The notes beneath the pieces are model-generated. The model saw only the letters and a program-made list of their open reading frames with translations, was not told where the DNA came from and ran no database searches. Shown in pieces: positions 1-5,000 of a stretch of 5,000 nt of DNA (positions are counted from its first letter, which is position 1; each line of letters opens with the position of its first letter). This stretch comes from an uncultured Oscillospiraceae bacterium (GTDB lineage: Bacteria > Bacillota > Clostridia > Oscillospirales > Oscillospiraceae): positions 1 to 5,000 of the forward strand of contig CAKTHW010000107.1 in the NCBI GenBank assembly GCA_934565425.1, in the 5' to 3' direction. The position numbers were made by a program, and so were the translations under genes.

Positions 1-73
1 AGCTGGTGGACGGACTCGAACCCCCGACCTGCTGATTACAAATCAGCTGCTCTACCAACTGAGCTACACCAGC
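1..73 (-). tRNA. tRNA-Thr (anticodon UGU)
   Basis: Read on the minus strand, this is a full 73-nt cloverleaf without CCA; any encoded CCA would lie just left of the window. The acceptor stem GCTGGTG pairs with CACCAGC, followed by discriminator U at position 1. The D-arm contains GCTCAGTTGGTAGAGC. The anticodon stem is GCTGA/TCAGC around the loop TTTGTAA, so the anticodon is UGU, which reads ACA and probably other ACN codons. The T-loop TTCGAGT is canonical. The T-stem, GGGGG against CCGTC, has one G-G mismatch and one G-U pair, so it is weaker than usual. The gene decodes threonine in translation. The identity is clear from the anticodon. Confidence 0.96.
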
Positions 74-113
74 ACGTGTGCCCAACTGGGCGGCCGCTCG
101 ATTCAGCTTGTTT

Positions 114-142
114 ATAATACCAAACCGGTCGTCTCTTGTCAA
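114..142 (-). promoter_or_regulatory. Sigma-A promoter of the tRNA-Thr gene
   Basis: On the minus strand a perfect -35 TTGACA (142-137) is separated by exactly 17 bp from a -10 TATTAT (119-114, 5 of 6 to consensus). Transcription should start near 107, giving a leader of about 34 nt before the mature tRNA 5' end at 73, to be removed by RNase P. Confidence 0.85.
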
Positions 143-146
143 GAGC

Positions 147-173
147 TTTTTTGCATTTTTTCGGACATTTTTT
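147..173 (-). promoter_or_regulatory. Three A-tracts upstream of the tRNA promoter (UP element-like)
   Basis: Just upstream of the tRNA-Thr -35 box, on the minus strand, are three A6 tracts at 147-152, 156-161 and 168-173. They repeat at 9 and 12 bp, close to one helical turn. In bacterial stable-RNA promoters such tracts act as UP elements, contacted by the RNA polymerase alpha subunit, or they bend DNA. That role is inferred from position and composition. Confidence 0.55.
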
Positions 174-207
174 CGTTTCATCCCATTTTGGAAAGGAGGG
201 AACATCC

Positions 208-417
208 ATGTCCTACGACCTACCCCCACGAGATCCCCAGCAGATCCCACCGATCTGTGCCTGCTGCAGGTGTGGGGACGAGCTGTATGAGGGGGACGTC
301 TGTTACCTGATCGACGAGGAGGTGATCTGTCCCAGCTGTCTGCCGGAGGTGGCGCGAGAGGCGTACGCCCACTGCCGGATCACCGCTGGTGAACTGCACC
401 GGCTGCAAGAGGACTGA
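208..417 (+). CDS. Small zinc-ribbon-like protein, function unknown
   Basis: This encodes a 69-residue protein that I do not recognise as a named family. Its visible feature is two Cys-x-x-Cys pairs, C19-C22 and C41-C44 (CPSC), 18 residues apart. That spacing fits a zinc ribbon or treble-clef knuckle. Extra cysteines lie at 17, 20, 32 and 56, the last next to His55. The protein is acidic, with a proline-rich N-terminus and no signal peptide or membrane segment, so it should be cytoplasmic. The start at 208 is chosen because AAAGGAGG lies 8 nt upstream; the longer reading from ATG 136 lacks such a site and would run through the T-tracts. It is followed after 40 bp by the HTH gene at 458 and they probably form one transcript. 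A role as a small nucleic-acid or protein-binding partner of that regulator is inference. Confidence 0.8.
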   Translation: MSYDLPPRDPQQIPPICACCRCGDELYEGDVCYLIDEEVICPSCLPEVAREAYAHCRITAGELHRLQED

Positions 418-457
418 GCGAGCCGGAGGAGAAGGAACGTAAAGGAGGGGTTGCTAC

Positions 458-817
458 ATGACCAAAACTACTGAAGCCACAAAGACCACCAAAAAGAAGA
501 CCGGCGTCCGCTATCGTCGCAGCGCCGTGTATGTCAAAGAGTTGTCCACCTATATCGAAGCCCTAGCCGACCCACAGCGGGAATTTCTGATGCACCGGGT
601 GCAGCGTGTCATCATCCGCGCCATGCGCCTGGACGTGACCCAGCGGGAGGCAGAGTGCTTGGAGCTGTACTTTGTGCAGGGATATAATTATGAACAGATC
701 AGTCAAACGCTGCACATCAACGTGTCCACCATCTGCCGGAACATCCATCGCGGGGAGGAGAAGATGAACCGGGTGCTGAATTTCGCACGGGAGCTGTTGG
801 GGGACCAGGCGGCATGA
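458..817 (+). CDS. Sigma-70 region 4-like helix-turn-helix protein
   Basis: This encodes a 119-residue protein. The N-terminus (1-22) is rich in Thr, Lys and Arg and probably disordered or DNA-contacting. A helical segment spans about 23-57. Residues about 61-105 resemble sigma factor region 4 or a LuxR-like HTH: TQREAECLELYF is helix 1, YNYEQISQTLHI is the scaffold helix, and NVSTICRNIHRGEEKM is the recognition helix and its continuation. There is no region 2, so it cannot be a full sigma factor. Similar lone region-4 proteins occur as phage late-gene activators and as orphan regulators in Clostridia. The start at 458 follows AAAGGAGG (441-448) at good spacing. It sits 40 bp after the zinc-ribbon gene and is followed by an intrinsic terminator, so the pair forms a compact unit. 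A DNA-binding regulatory role is well supported; its targets and mobile or chromosomal origin are unknown. Confidence 0.85.
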   Translation: MTKTTEATKTTKKKTGVRYRRSAVYVKELSTYIEALADPQREFLMHRVQRVIIRAMRLDVTQREAECLELYFVQGYNYEQISQTLHINVSTICRNIHRGEEKMNRVLNFARELLGDQAA

Positions 818-844
818 TATTGACGCAACGATAGAGCACAGTGA

Positions 845-878
845 AGGGAGAACCCCCGGCGAGGGTTCTCCCTCTTTT
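845..878 (+). terminator. Intrinsic terminator of the zinc-ribbon/HTH unit
   Basis: An 11-bp perfect stem (845-855 with 863-873, core GGGAGAACCC/GGGTTCTCCC) encloses a 7-nt loop and is followed by CTTTT. It begins 27 bp after the stop codon of the HTH gene. The T-run is short but the stem is strong. Confidence 0.85.
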
Positions 879-930
879 CGTCTACGACGAAAATTCACCC
901 TCTCCTGCGCTATTGAACGCAAAGGGGATT

Positions 931-1005
931 TCGGCATCTGCGGATGCCGACCAGGGGCCTTGCCCCTGGTCCCCACTTCCTTTTCTTCAGAGAAGCAAAA
1001 GGAAG
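931..1005. repeat. Three tandem hairpins in the convergent intergenic region
   Basis: Three perfect or near-perfect hairpins follow each other almost without gap. The first is TCGGCATC/GATGCCGA with a 4-nt loop (931-950). The second is GACCAGGGGC/GCCCCTGGTC with a 3-nt loop (949-971), sharing two bases with the first. The third is CTTCCTTTT plus CTTC, paired with GAAG and AAAAGGAAG around one bulged C (976-1005). They lie between the terminator of the plus-strand unit and the 3' end of the minus-strand tmcAL gene. No hairpin has a convincing U-tract on either strand. The block may be a dispersed intergenic repeat, a 3'-end stabiliser for tmcAL mRNA, or a structured RNA. Confidence 0.6.
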
Positions 1006-1051
1006 CGAAAAGAAGCTAATGCGGCCTGCGGCGCTTGACCTCTGTCACCAA

Positions 1052-2248
1052 CTACTCCACCACCACCGGCCCCATCGCCCACTCATTCAGCGCCTGCCCC
1101 ACCTCCGGCAAGCACATCCCCCACAGCATCTGCGCGCTGGCGTCCATGTCGAATTGCCGCTGACACCGCTCGTCCCACCGCTTCACCTGAGCAGGCTTGG
1201 TCAGCACCGGCAGCCGTCCCAGCCCCTTAGCCTGTTTCAGCACACCCTTGCCGCCTTCACCCAATCCCAGCACCCGCACGTAGGGCACGCCGTTCTCCCA
1301 ACGCGCCTGCCGAGTCAGACCCAGGTAAGCCCACAAAGTCAACCGACGGATGCGCGCATGGGCATACCGCTTGCTCTTCACCGCATCCCAAAACTGCTCT
1401 AAGGTGGTGCTCTCAGCGGCGGCACGACACAGCCGGTGCTCCAATCCCTCGCCACAGTCGGGCAGCCCACGCCAGTCCTCCGGCGTCATCCGCCGCAGGA
1501 GGGTCAAGATGCCGCGGGCATTGTACGCAAGCGACGCCGGAGTCTGCCCACGCAGCACCTCTGCCGCCGGTTCCGGCATCTGCTCGCAGGCACGCTCCAG
1601 CTCTCCCGCCAACAGCCACTGCCGAATCTGAGACGCCGACGCAAAGCCCTCCTTCACCCCAGCGGCGTTGTGGGCCACCCCCACTCGCGGGATGGTCAGC
1701 GCGCGCATCTCCGGTGCCAGCGTCTGAATGGCACGCAGATACTCAATCCCCAGCAGGTTGTTTGGACGGGTCAGGCAATCCGCCTTCTCCGGTCCCACCA
1801 GCGTCTCCAACGCCTTTTGGCGAGCACTGGCGAAGGGCAACCCCTGCTGCAAATAAGGACGAAGGGCGTCCGGAAAATCGGCGCTGTCCAACGCCTGCGC
1901 CACCGCCTGCAAGGCAGTCAAGTCGCCGCTCTCGCTGCCGAAGGCCAGGTGGGTGACCCCCAGGGCGTGGAGGATCTGGACGCCACCTCGCGCGAAGGAC
2001 TCCGCCGAGGACACCGCCCACTGGACGGGCAATTCCACCACCAGATCGGCACCACATCGCAACGCCATCTCCGCCCTGGCATACTTGCTGACGATGGCCG
2101 CCTCCCCCCGCTGGGTGAAGGGTCCGCTCATGGCGCAGACCACTGGAGCGCCGGGCAGAGCAGCCTTGGCCTGGGCGATGAGATGGGCGTGTCCCCGGTG
2201 GAATGGGTCAAATTCCGCGATGATCCCGATGCAATTTCTCTCCTCCAT
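1052..2248 (-). CDS. tmcAL: tRNA(Met) cytidine acetate ligase (TmcAL, YlbM family)
   Basis: This encodes about 398 residues, near the family's usual length of about 400. In Bacillus subtilis TmcAL activates acetate with ATP to acetyl-adenylate and transfers the acetyl group to C34 of elongator tRNA-Met, making N4-acetylcytidine in the wobble position of the CAU anticodon. It is cytoplasmic. The N-terminal nucleotidyltransferase fold shows GIIAEFDPFHRGH (8-20) with the HxGH signature, SGPFTQRGE (41-49), GADLVVELP, FGSESGD (103-109), and PNNLLGIEY (162-170). The family usually has Asn where D14 stands (EFNPFHxGH) and where P43 stands. The C-terminal half ends with PYVRVLGLGEGGKGVL and a K-P-A turn, as in the family. 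The start at 2248 is preferred because GGAGG lies 8 nt upstream; in-frame ATGs at 2308 and 2275 lack equally good sites. The gene diverges from ackA. No clear promoter of its own was found, though the divergent gap is the natural place for one. Confidence 0.93.
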   Translation of the reverse strand: MEERNCIGIIAEFDPFHRGHAHLIAQAKAALPGAPVVCAMSGPFTQRGEAAIVSKYARAEMALRCGADLVVELPVQWAVSSAESFARGGVQILHALGVTHLAFGSESGDLTALQAVAQALDSADFPDALRPYLQQGLPFASARQKALETLVGPEKADCLTRPNNLLGIEYLRAIQTLAPEMRALTIPRVGVAHNAAGVKEGFASASQIRQWLLAGELERACEQMPEPAAEVLRGQTPASLAYNARGILTLLRRMTPEDWRGLPDCGEGLEHRLCRAAAESTTLEQFWDAVKSKRYAHARIRRLTLWAYLGLTRQARWENGVPYVRVLGLGEGGKGVLKQAKGLGRLPVLTKPAQVKRWDERCQRQFDMDASAQMLWGMCLPEVGQALNEWAMGPVVVE

Positions 2249-2325
2249 GGCCGCTTCCTCCCACTTTATCAGCATTCTTCCTGAAAATTCACAGGGAATT
2301 CCGTACATTTCTACGAAAAAAATGA

Positions 2326-2354
2326 TTGTCCTTCCTTGCCGTTCGTACTATAAT
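2326..2354 (+). promoter_or_regulatory. Promoter of ackA
   Basis: A -35 TTGTCC (2326-2331, 4 of 6) and a perfect -10 TATAAT (2349-2354) are separated by 17 bp. Transcription should begin near 2361 and give an 84-nt leader before the ackA ATG. The site lies in the 196-bp divergent gap between tmcAL and ackA. Confidence 0.75.
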
Positions 2355-2386
2355 AAGATTGTACGCCTATTCTACATACTACATGA

Positions 2387-2401
2387 CAGCGCGCCGCGCT
2401 G
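2387..2401 (+). other. GC-rich hairpin in the ackA 5' leader
   Basis: CAGCGC and GCGCTG pair as a 6-bp stem around loop GCC, about 26 nt after the predicted transcription start and 27 nt before the ribosome binding site. There is no U-tract, so it is not a terminator. It may protect the mRNA 5' end or act in translational control; that is inference. Confidence 0.45.
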
Positions 2402-2444
2402 CAAGCAGTAAGAAGATCATAAGATGAAAAAGGAGATATTCACT

Positions 2445-3650
2445 ATGAATGTTCTGGTTATCAACGCAGGCAGCTCCTCCCTGAAGTATCAGCTGCTGGA
2501 TCCCGCTACTGGCGACCTGCTGGCAAAGGGTCTGTGCGAACGTATCGGTCTGGACGGCAAGTTCACCTACAAGCCCCAGGTGGACGGCAAGAAGAAGCTG
2601 GACGCCATCGACGTGGCAATGCCCACCCATTCCGAAGCCATCCAGGCGGTCCTGAACGCCCTGGTCGATCCTGAAAACGGTGTCATCGCCTCCATGAGCG
2701 AGATCGACGCTGTCGGCCACCGCGTGGTCCATGGCGGTGAAGCGTTCGCCTCCTCCGTCCTCATCACTGACGAAGTCATGCAGGCCATCGAAGGCTGCAA
2801 CCCCCTGGCTCCCCTGCACAACCCTGCCAACATCATCGGCATCAACGCCTGCAAGGCCGCTCTGGGCGACAGCGTTCCCCAGGTCGCTGTGTTCGACACT
2901 GCGTTCCACCAGACCATGCCTCCCGTGGCATACACCTATCCCATCCCCTACGAATACTACAAGAACGATAAGATCCGCCGCTATGGCTTCCACGGCACCT
3001 CTCATCGTTTCGTCTCTGCCCGTGCTGCTGCTATGCTGGGCAAGGACATCGCTGACCTGAAGATCATCACCTGCCATCTGGGCAACGGCTCCTCCGTCGC
3101 AGCCATCAAGGGCGGCAAGTGCATCGACACCTCCATGGGTCTGACTCCCCTGGCTGGCCTGCCCATGGGCACCCGCGCCGGCGATATGGACGCAGGCGTG
3201 ATGGAATTCATCATGAACAAGTACAACCTGGACATCAACCAGATGATGACCATTCTGAACAAGAAGTCCGGCGTCCTGGGCATCTCCGAAGTCTCCTCCG
3301 ACTTCCGTGATCTGGACACCGCTGCCGAAGCAGGCAACCAGCAGGCACAGCTGGCCAAGGACGTGTTCGTCTATGACGTGAAGAAGTACATCGGCGCATA
3401 CGCAGCTGCTATGGGCGGCGTGGACGCTGTCGTCTTCACCGCTGGCGTGGGCGAAAACTCCGCTTCCCTGCGTGCTGAGATGGTCGAAGGCCTGGAATAC
3501 ATGGGCATCAAGATGGATCTGGCCAAGAACGACTTCCGCGGCGAAGAACGCGACGTCACCGCTGAAGGCGCTACCGTCAAGGTCCTGGTCATCCCCACCA
3601 ACGAAGAGCTGATGATCGCAATGGATACTGCCGAGATCGTCAAGGGCTGA
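2445..3650 (+). CDS. ackA: Acetate kinase
   Basis: This encodes 401 residues, the normal full length. AckA interconverts acetate + ATP and acetyl phosphate + ADP in the cytoplasm. In fermenting Clostridia it usually runs toward ATP formation, after phosphotransacetylase. All hallmark residues by alignment to the Methanosarcina enzyme are present: N7 in [12 protein letters not shown]93 in GHRVVHGG, H125, catalytic D151 in FDTAFH, H183 in GFHGTSH, N214 in HLGNGSS, R244 in GTRAGDMD, and E387/E388 in TNEEL. The start at 2445 is chosen because AAAGGAG (2429-2435) lies 9 nt upstream; the in-frame ATG at 2424 would place that site inside the gene. Codon use is strongly biased (CTG, AAG, AAC, GAC), as for highly expressed genes. 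No pta gene adjoins it, although pta-ackA pairs are common in Clostridia. Its last 27 coding bases are duplicated downstream. Confidence 0.98.
   Translation: MNVLVINAGSSSLKYQLLDPATGDLLAKGLCERIGLDGKFTYKPQVDGKKKLDAIDVAMPTHSEAIQAVLNALVDPENGVIASMSEIDAVGHRVVHGGEAFASSVLITDEVMQAIEGCNPLAPLHNPANIIGINACKAALGDSVPQVAVFDTAFHQTMPPVAYTYPIPYEYYKNDKIRRYGFHGTSHRFVSARAAAMLGKDIADLKIITCHLGNGSSVAAIKGGKCIDTSMGLTPLAGLPMGTRAGDMDAGVMEFIMNKYNLDINQMMTILNKKSGVLGISEVSSDFRDLDTAAEAGNQQAQLAKDVFVYDVKKYIGAYAAAMGGVDAVVFTAGVGENSASLRAEMVEGLEYMGIKMDLAKNDFRGEERDVTAEGATVKVLVIPTNEELMIAMDTAEIVKG
3622..3648 (+). repeat. Direct repeat copy 1 (3' end of ackA)
   Basis: These 27 bases cover the last eight sense codons of ackA plus flanking bases, from TGGATACTGCC to CAAGGGCT. 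They are identical to 3786-3812. In this copy the next bases complete a TGA stop. Confidence 0.95.
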
Positions 3651-3785
3651 TCGCCCTAGTCGATCCGTCCACCGTGGTCACTTTCTTCCTAGCAGTTTTG
3701 AAATGTACCATGCCCGAGTAAGTCGGGCATGGCCTACGCTAAAAAACTACCCCCGGCAGTTTTTCTAAACGCTGCGGCGCTGCGG
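3649..3785. other. 137-bp structured segment between the ackA-end repeats (possible insertion or scar)
   Basis: This stretch is present only once and is bounded by the 27-bp direct repeats. It contains CCATGCCCGA/TCGGGCATGG (3708-3717 with 3723-3732), a 10-bp stem with loop GTAAG. Nested around it, AGTTTT (3694-3699) can pair with AAAACT (3743-3748), and that same AAAACT can instead pair with AGTTTTT (3758-3764), so the two stems compete. Just before copy 2 is an 8-bp near-tandem repeat, GCTGCGGC then GCTGCGGT (3771-3786). TCCACCG (3668-3674) is the inverse of CGGTGGA (3783-3789). It has no gene. It could be a miniature mobile element, a scar of a larger integrated element, or an attenuator-like RNA. 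Confidence 0.55.
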
Positions 3786-3812
3786 TGGATACTGCCGAGA
3801 TCGTCAAGGGCT
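3786..3812 (+). repeat. Direct repeat copy 2 (ackA 3'-end duplicate)
   Basis: Exact copy of 3622-3648, offset by 164 bp. Followed by AA it completes a TAA stop in the ackA frame, so it could once have been the true end of ackA. It is followed 24 bp later by the strong terminator at 3837. It is too short to be called a pseudogene. Confidence 0.95.
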
Positions 3813-3836
3813 AATTAAAATATCACCTAAAATCAC

Positions 3837-3872
3837 AAGGGAAGTCCCACATATGGGACTTCCCTTTCTTTA
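3837..3872 (+). terminator. Strong intrinsic terminator of ackA
   Basis: A 13-bp perfect stem, AAGGGAAGTCCCA (3837-3849) with TGGGACTTCCCTT (3854-3866), has a 4-nt loop CATA and continues into TTTCTTTA. It lies 187 bp after the present ackA stop but only 23 bp after the TAA in the duplicated gene end, as expected if the intervening 164 bp were inserted later. Confidence 0.93.
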
Positions 3873-3909
3873 TACTCAAAACAGCAGGAAATTTTTCCGG
3901 CTTCCCGGA

Positions 3910-3938
3910 TAGACAGCCTTTCCTGTAAATGCTATAGT
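3910..3938 (+). promoter_or_regulatory. Extended -10 promoter of the secreted protein gene
   Basis: TAGACA (3910-3915, 5 of 6) and TATAGT (3933-3938, 5 of 6) are 17 bp apart, and TGC immediately precedes the -10, making it an extended -10. The start would be near 3945, about 39 nt before the ATG at 3984. Confidence 0.75.
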
Positions 3939-3983
3939 GAAGACATCCAAACTGACGCAAAAAACGAAAAGGAGGAACTCGAT

Positions 3984-4769
3984 ATGCGTAAAACTTGGAA
4001 CCGAATCTTGGCGCTGCTGCTGACCTGCGTCCTGACCTTTGCCATGGCCGGACCGGCATTGGCTGCCGACACCACCCCGCAGGCAGCGGAAGCCGCTCAG
4101 GCAGCCGTCCTGACTCAGACCACCGATGCTGCATCCCCCACCCTCTTCGACCTGTCCGACTCCGGCTACCTGAAACTCAACAAGCCCAAGAACAAGGCCG
4201 TCTACTACAAGGGCGAGACCATCCCCATCAGCATCACCATCGCTGACATGGACGACGAAATGTTGTTCTGCACCGCAATGGCCATCGTAAACGAAAAGAC
4301 CGAGGATACCGTCTGGATTGACTATACTTTCGGAGACGGCCTCACGTACAAAACTAAAGCAAACACCAAAAAGTTCCCTGCTGGCACCTACGTCCTGGGC
4401 GCTGGAATCACCGACGTCCCCTTTGATGAGGACGAGGAGTCCATGCTGGACATCGATGATACCATGGTCTACGCCGAATTCACCCTCAAGACCCTCAAAG
4501 CCCCCACCAGCCTGAAGACCACCGCCGGCAAGCGCAAAGTGACCATCACCTACAAGAAAGCCACCGGCGCCACCAAGTACGAAATTTATCGCTCTACCCA
4601 GAAGTCCAAGGGCTACAAAAAGATCGCCACCACCACCAAAACGAAGTACGTGGACAGCAAGGTGAAGAAGGGCAAAAAGTACTACTACAAGGTGCGCACC
4701 GTCCGTACCGGCAACGGCACCGCCTACAGCGCCTACACCGGCGTGAAGGGCACGGGCAAGGTGAAGTGA
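3984..4769 (+). CDS. Secreted protein with C-terminal fibronectin type III-like domain
   Basis: This encodes 261 residues. A typical Sec signal peptide is visible: charged MRKTWNR, hydrophobic 8-22, and a PALAA cleavage region near residues 27-28. Cys15 lies inside the hydrophobic core without a proper lipobox, so it is not a lipoprotein. An Ala/Thr-rich linker (29-52) leads to a middle domain (about 55-170) with strand-like segments and an acidic patch (D144-D159); I do not recognise its family. Residues about 173-258 look like a fibronectin type III domain: PTSLKTT, VTITYKKATGATKYEIYRS, the Y-x-D turn, then KKYYYKVRTVR. It is very rich in lysine and ends KVK, so the protein is acidic in the middle and strongly basic at the end. 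There is no LPxTG, SLH or other anchor; the basic end could bind the anionic wall. GGAGG lies 8 nt before the start. It has its own promoter and stands alone. The ligand is unknown. Confidence 0.88.
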   Translation: MRKTWNRILALLLTCVLTFAMAGPALAADTTPQAAEAAQAAVLTQTTDAASPTLFDLSDSGYLKLNKPKNKAVYYKGETIPISITIADMDDEMLFCTAMAIVNEKTEDTVWIDYTFGDGLTYKTKANTKKFPAGTYVLGAGITDVPFDEDEESMLDIDDTMVYAEFTLKTLKAPTSLKTTAGKRKVTITYKKATGATKYEIYRSTQKSKGYKKIATTTKTKYVDSKVKKGKKYYYKVRTVRTGNGTAYSAYTGVKGTGKVK

Positions 4770-4934
4770 GCCGACCCTATCATCTCCCCGATTTTGCACC
4801 CATCTACATCCCAGATTTTGTGAAATTTCACCTGTCCGACCGCCAAAAATTCCCGACACCAACTCCCATTTGTGAATTTTTTAGAACTTTGCAAATTTAA
4901 CGCTAAATTCATTGTCTATTTACGTGTATTTTGC
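4770..4934. other. Noncoding AT-rich region upstream of the right-hand promoter
   Basis: No gene and no convincing intrinsic terminator for the preceding gene were seen here. It holds a perfect 12-bp palindrome GTGAAATTTCAC (4820-4831), an imperfect direct repeat of CATCT...GATTTTG (4781-4796 and 4801-4820), and an inverted repeat AATTTA/TAAATT (4894-4899 and 4904-4909). From about 4870 it becomes strongly AT-rich, as expected for an UP element ahead of the promoter at 4935. The palindromes could be operator sites; this is inference. Confidence 0.5.
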
Positions 4935-4964
4935 TTGACAAACTTGTAACAAAGTGTATATAAT
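4935..4964 (+). promoter_or_regulatory. Strong sigma-A promoter reading out of the window
   Basis: Perfect -35 TTGACA (4935-4940) and perfect -10 TATAAT (4959-4964) are separated by 18 bp and preceded by AT-rich DNA. The start would be near 4971. A small palindrome TTGTAACAA (4944-4952) lies in the spacer and could be an operator. The controlled gene lies right of 5000. Confidence 0.85.
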
Positions 4965-5000
4965 AACCATGGTAGTTCGTTGTGAACGGATTCCCAACTG

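Noticed and set aside
1..73. tRNA-Thr as an integration site for an element carrying the zinc-ribbon/HTH pair
   Set aside because: Elements usually insert at the tRNA 3' end, which points left out of the window, while the pair lies on the 5' side. No repeat of the tRNA end was seen.
136..207. N-terminal extension of the zinc-ribbon gene from ATG 136
   Set aside because: The extension is Phe-rich because of the T-tracts, has no RBS, and the ATG at 208 has AAAGGAGG at ideal spacing.
1436..2284. 282-codon plus-strand open frame opposite tmcAL
   Set aside because: Its translation is Arg/Gln/His-rich with no family features, and the minus strand encodes a clear, complete TmcAL.
2424..2444. Earlier in-frame start of ackA at 2424
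   Set aside because: The ribosome binding site for 2445 lies inside this extension, and the family N-terminus begins at [12 protein letters not shown].
2379..3077. 232-codon minus-strand open frame over ackA
   Set aside because: Antisense of a complete, motif-perfect acetate kinase, with no start signal of its own.
3785..3814. Second copy of the ackA end as a pseudogene
   Set aside because: Only 27 bp match; the sequence before it is unrelated to ackA. It is better described as a direct repeat.
3876..4862. Long 328-codon open frame on the minus strand over the secreted protein gene
   Set aside because: It is glycine/valine-rich low-complexity antisense, lacks a ribosome binding site, and runs over the opposing promoter. 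The plus-strand gene has a signal peptide, good RBS and recognisable Fn3-like end.
4969..5000. Possible coding start ATG at 4969
   Set aside because: It coincides with the predicted transcription start and has no ribosome binding site, and only 32 bases are visible.

Overview
The window comes from a GC-rich, low-copy-repeat Firmicute chromosome. The strong AAAGGAGG-type ribosome binding sites, classical sigma-A promoters, a TmcAL (YlbM) gene next to ackA, and the codon use all suggest a gut member of the Clostridia, probably order Oscillospirales. That placement is inferred from style; no marker gene here fixes the genus.

Layout from left to right. A complete tRNA-Thr(UGU) lies on the minus strand at 1-73. 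It has a consensus promoter and three A6 tracts upstream of it. Diverging from it is a two-gene plus-strand unit: a 69-residue protein with two CxxC pairs (208-417) and a 119-residue protein with a sigma-70 region 4-like helix-turn-helix (458-817), closed by an intrinsic terminator at 845-878. An intergenic block follows, with three back-to-back hairpins (931-1005). Then comes the minus-strand tRNA(Met) cytidine acetate ligase gene tmcAL (1052-2248), which meets the previous unit tail to tail. A 196-bp divergent region holds a good plus-strand promoter for ackA (2445-3650), the acetate kinase gene.

Between ackA and the next gene lies the most unusual structure in the window. The last 27 coding bases of ackA recur exactly 164 bp downstream (3622-3648 and 3786-3812), enclosing 137 bp that carry a 10-bp hairpin and mutually exclusive stems. 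The probable original ackA terminator (3837-3872) lies beyond the second copy. This looks like a small insertion, or the scar of a larger one, at the 3' end of ackA, with the gene's reading frame kept intact.

The right part holds a secreted protein gene (3984-4769) with its own extended -10 promoter, a signal peptide, an unclassified middle domain and a C-terminal lysine-rich fibronectin type III-like domain. The last 230 bp are AT-rich and end in a perfect TTGACA/TATAAT promoter that drives something beyond the window.

Functionally the genes are mostly independent. AckA and TmcAL share acetate and ATP as substrates and are divergent neighbours. The zinc-ribbon/HTH pair looks like a small regulatory unit of unknown target.
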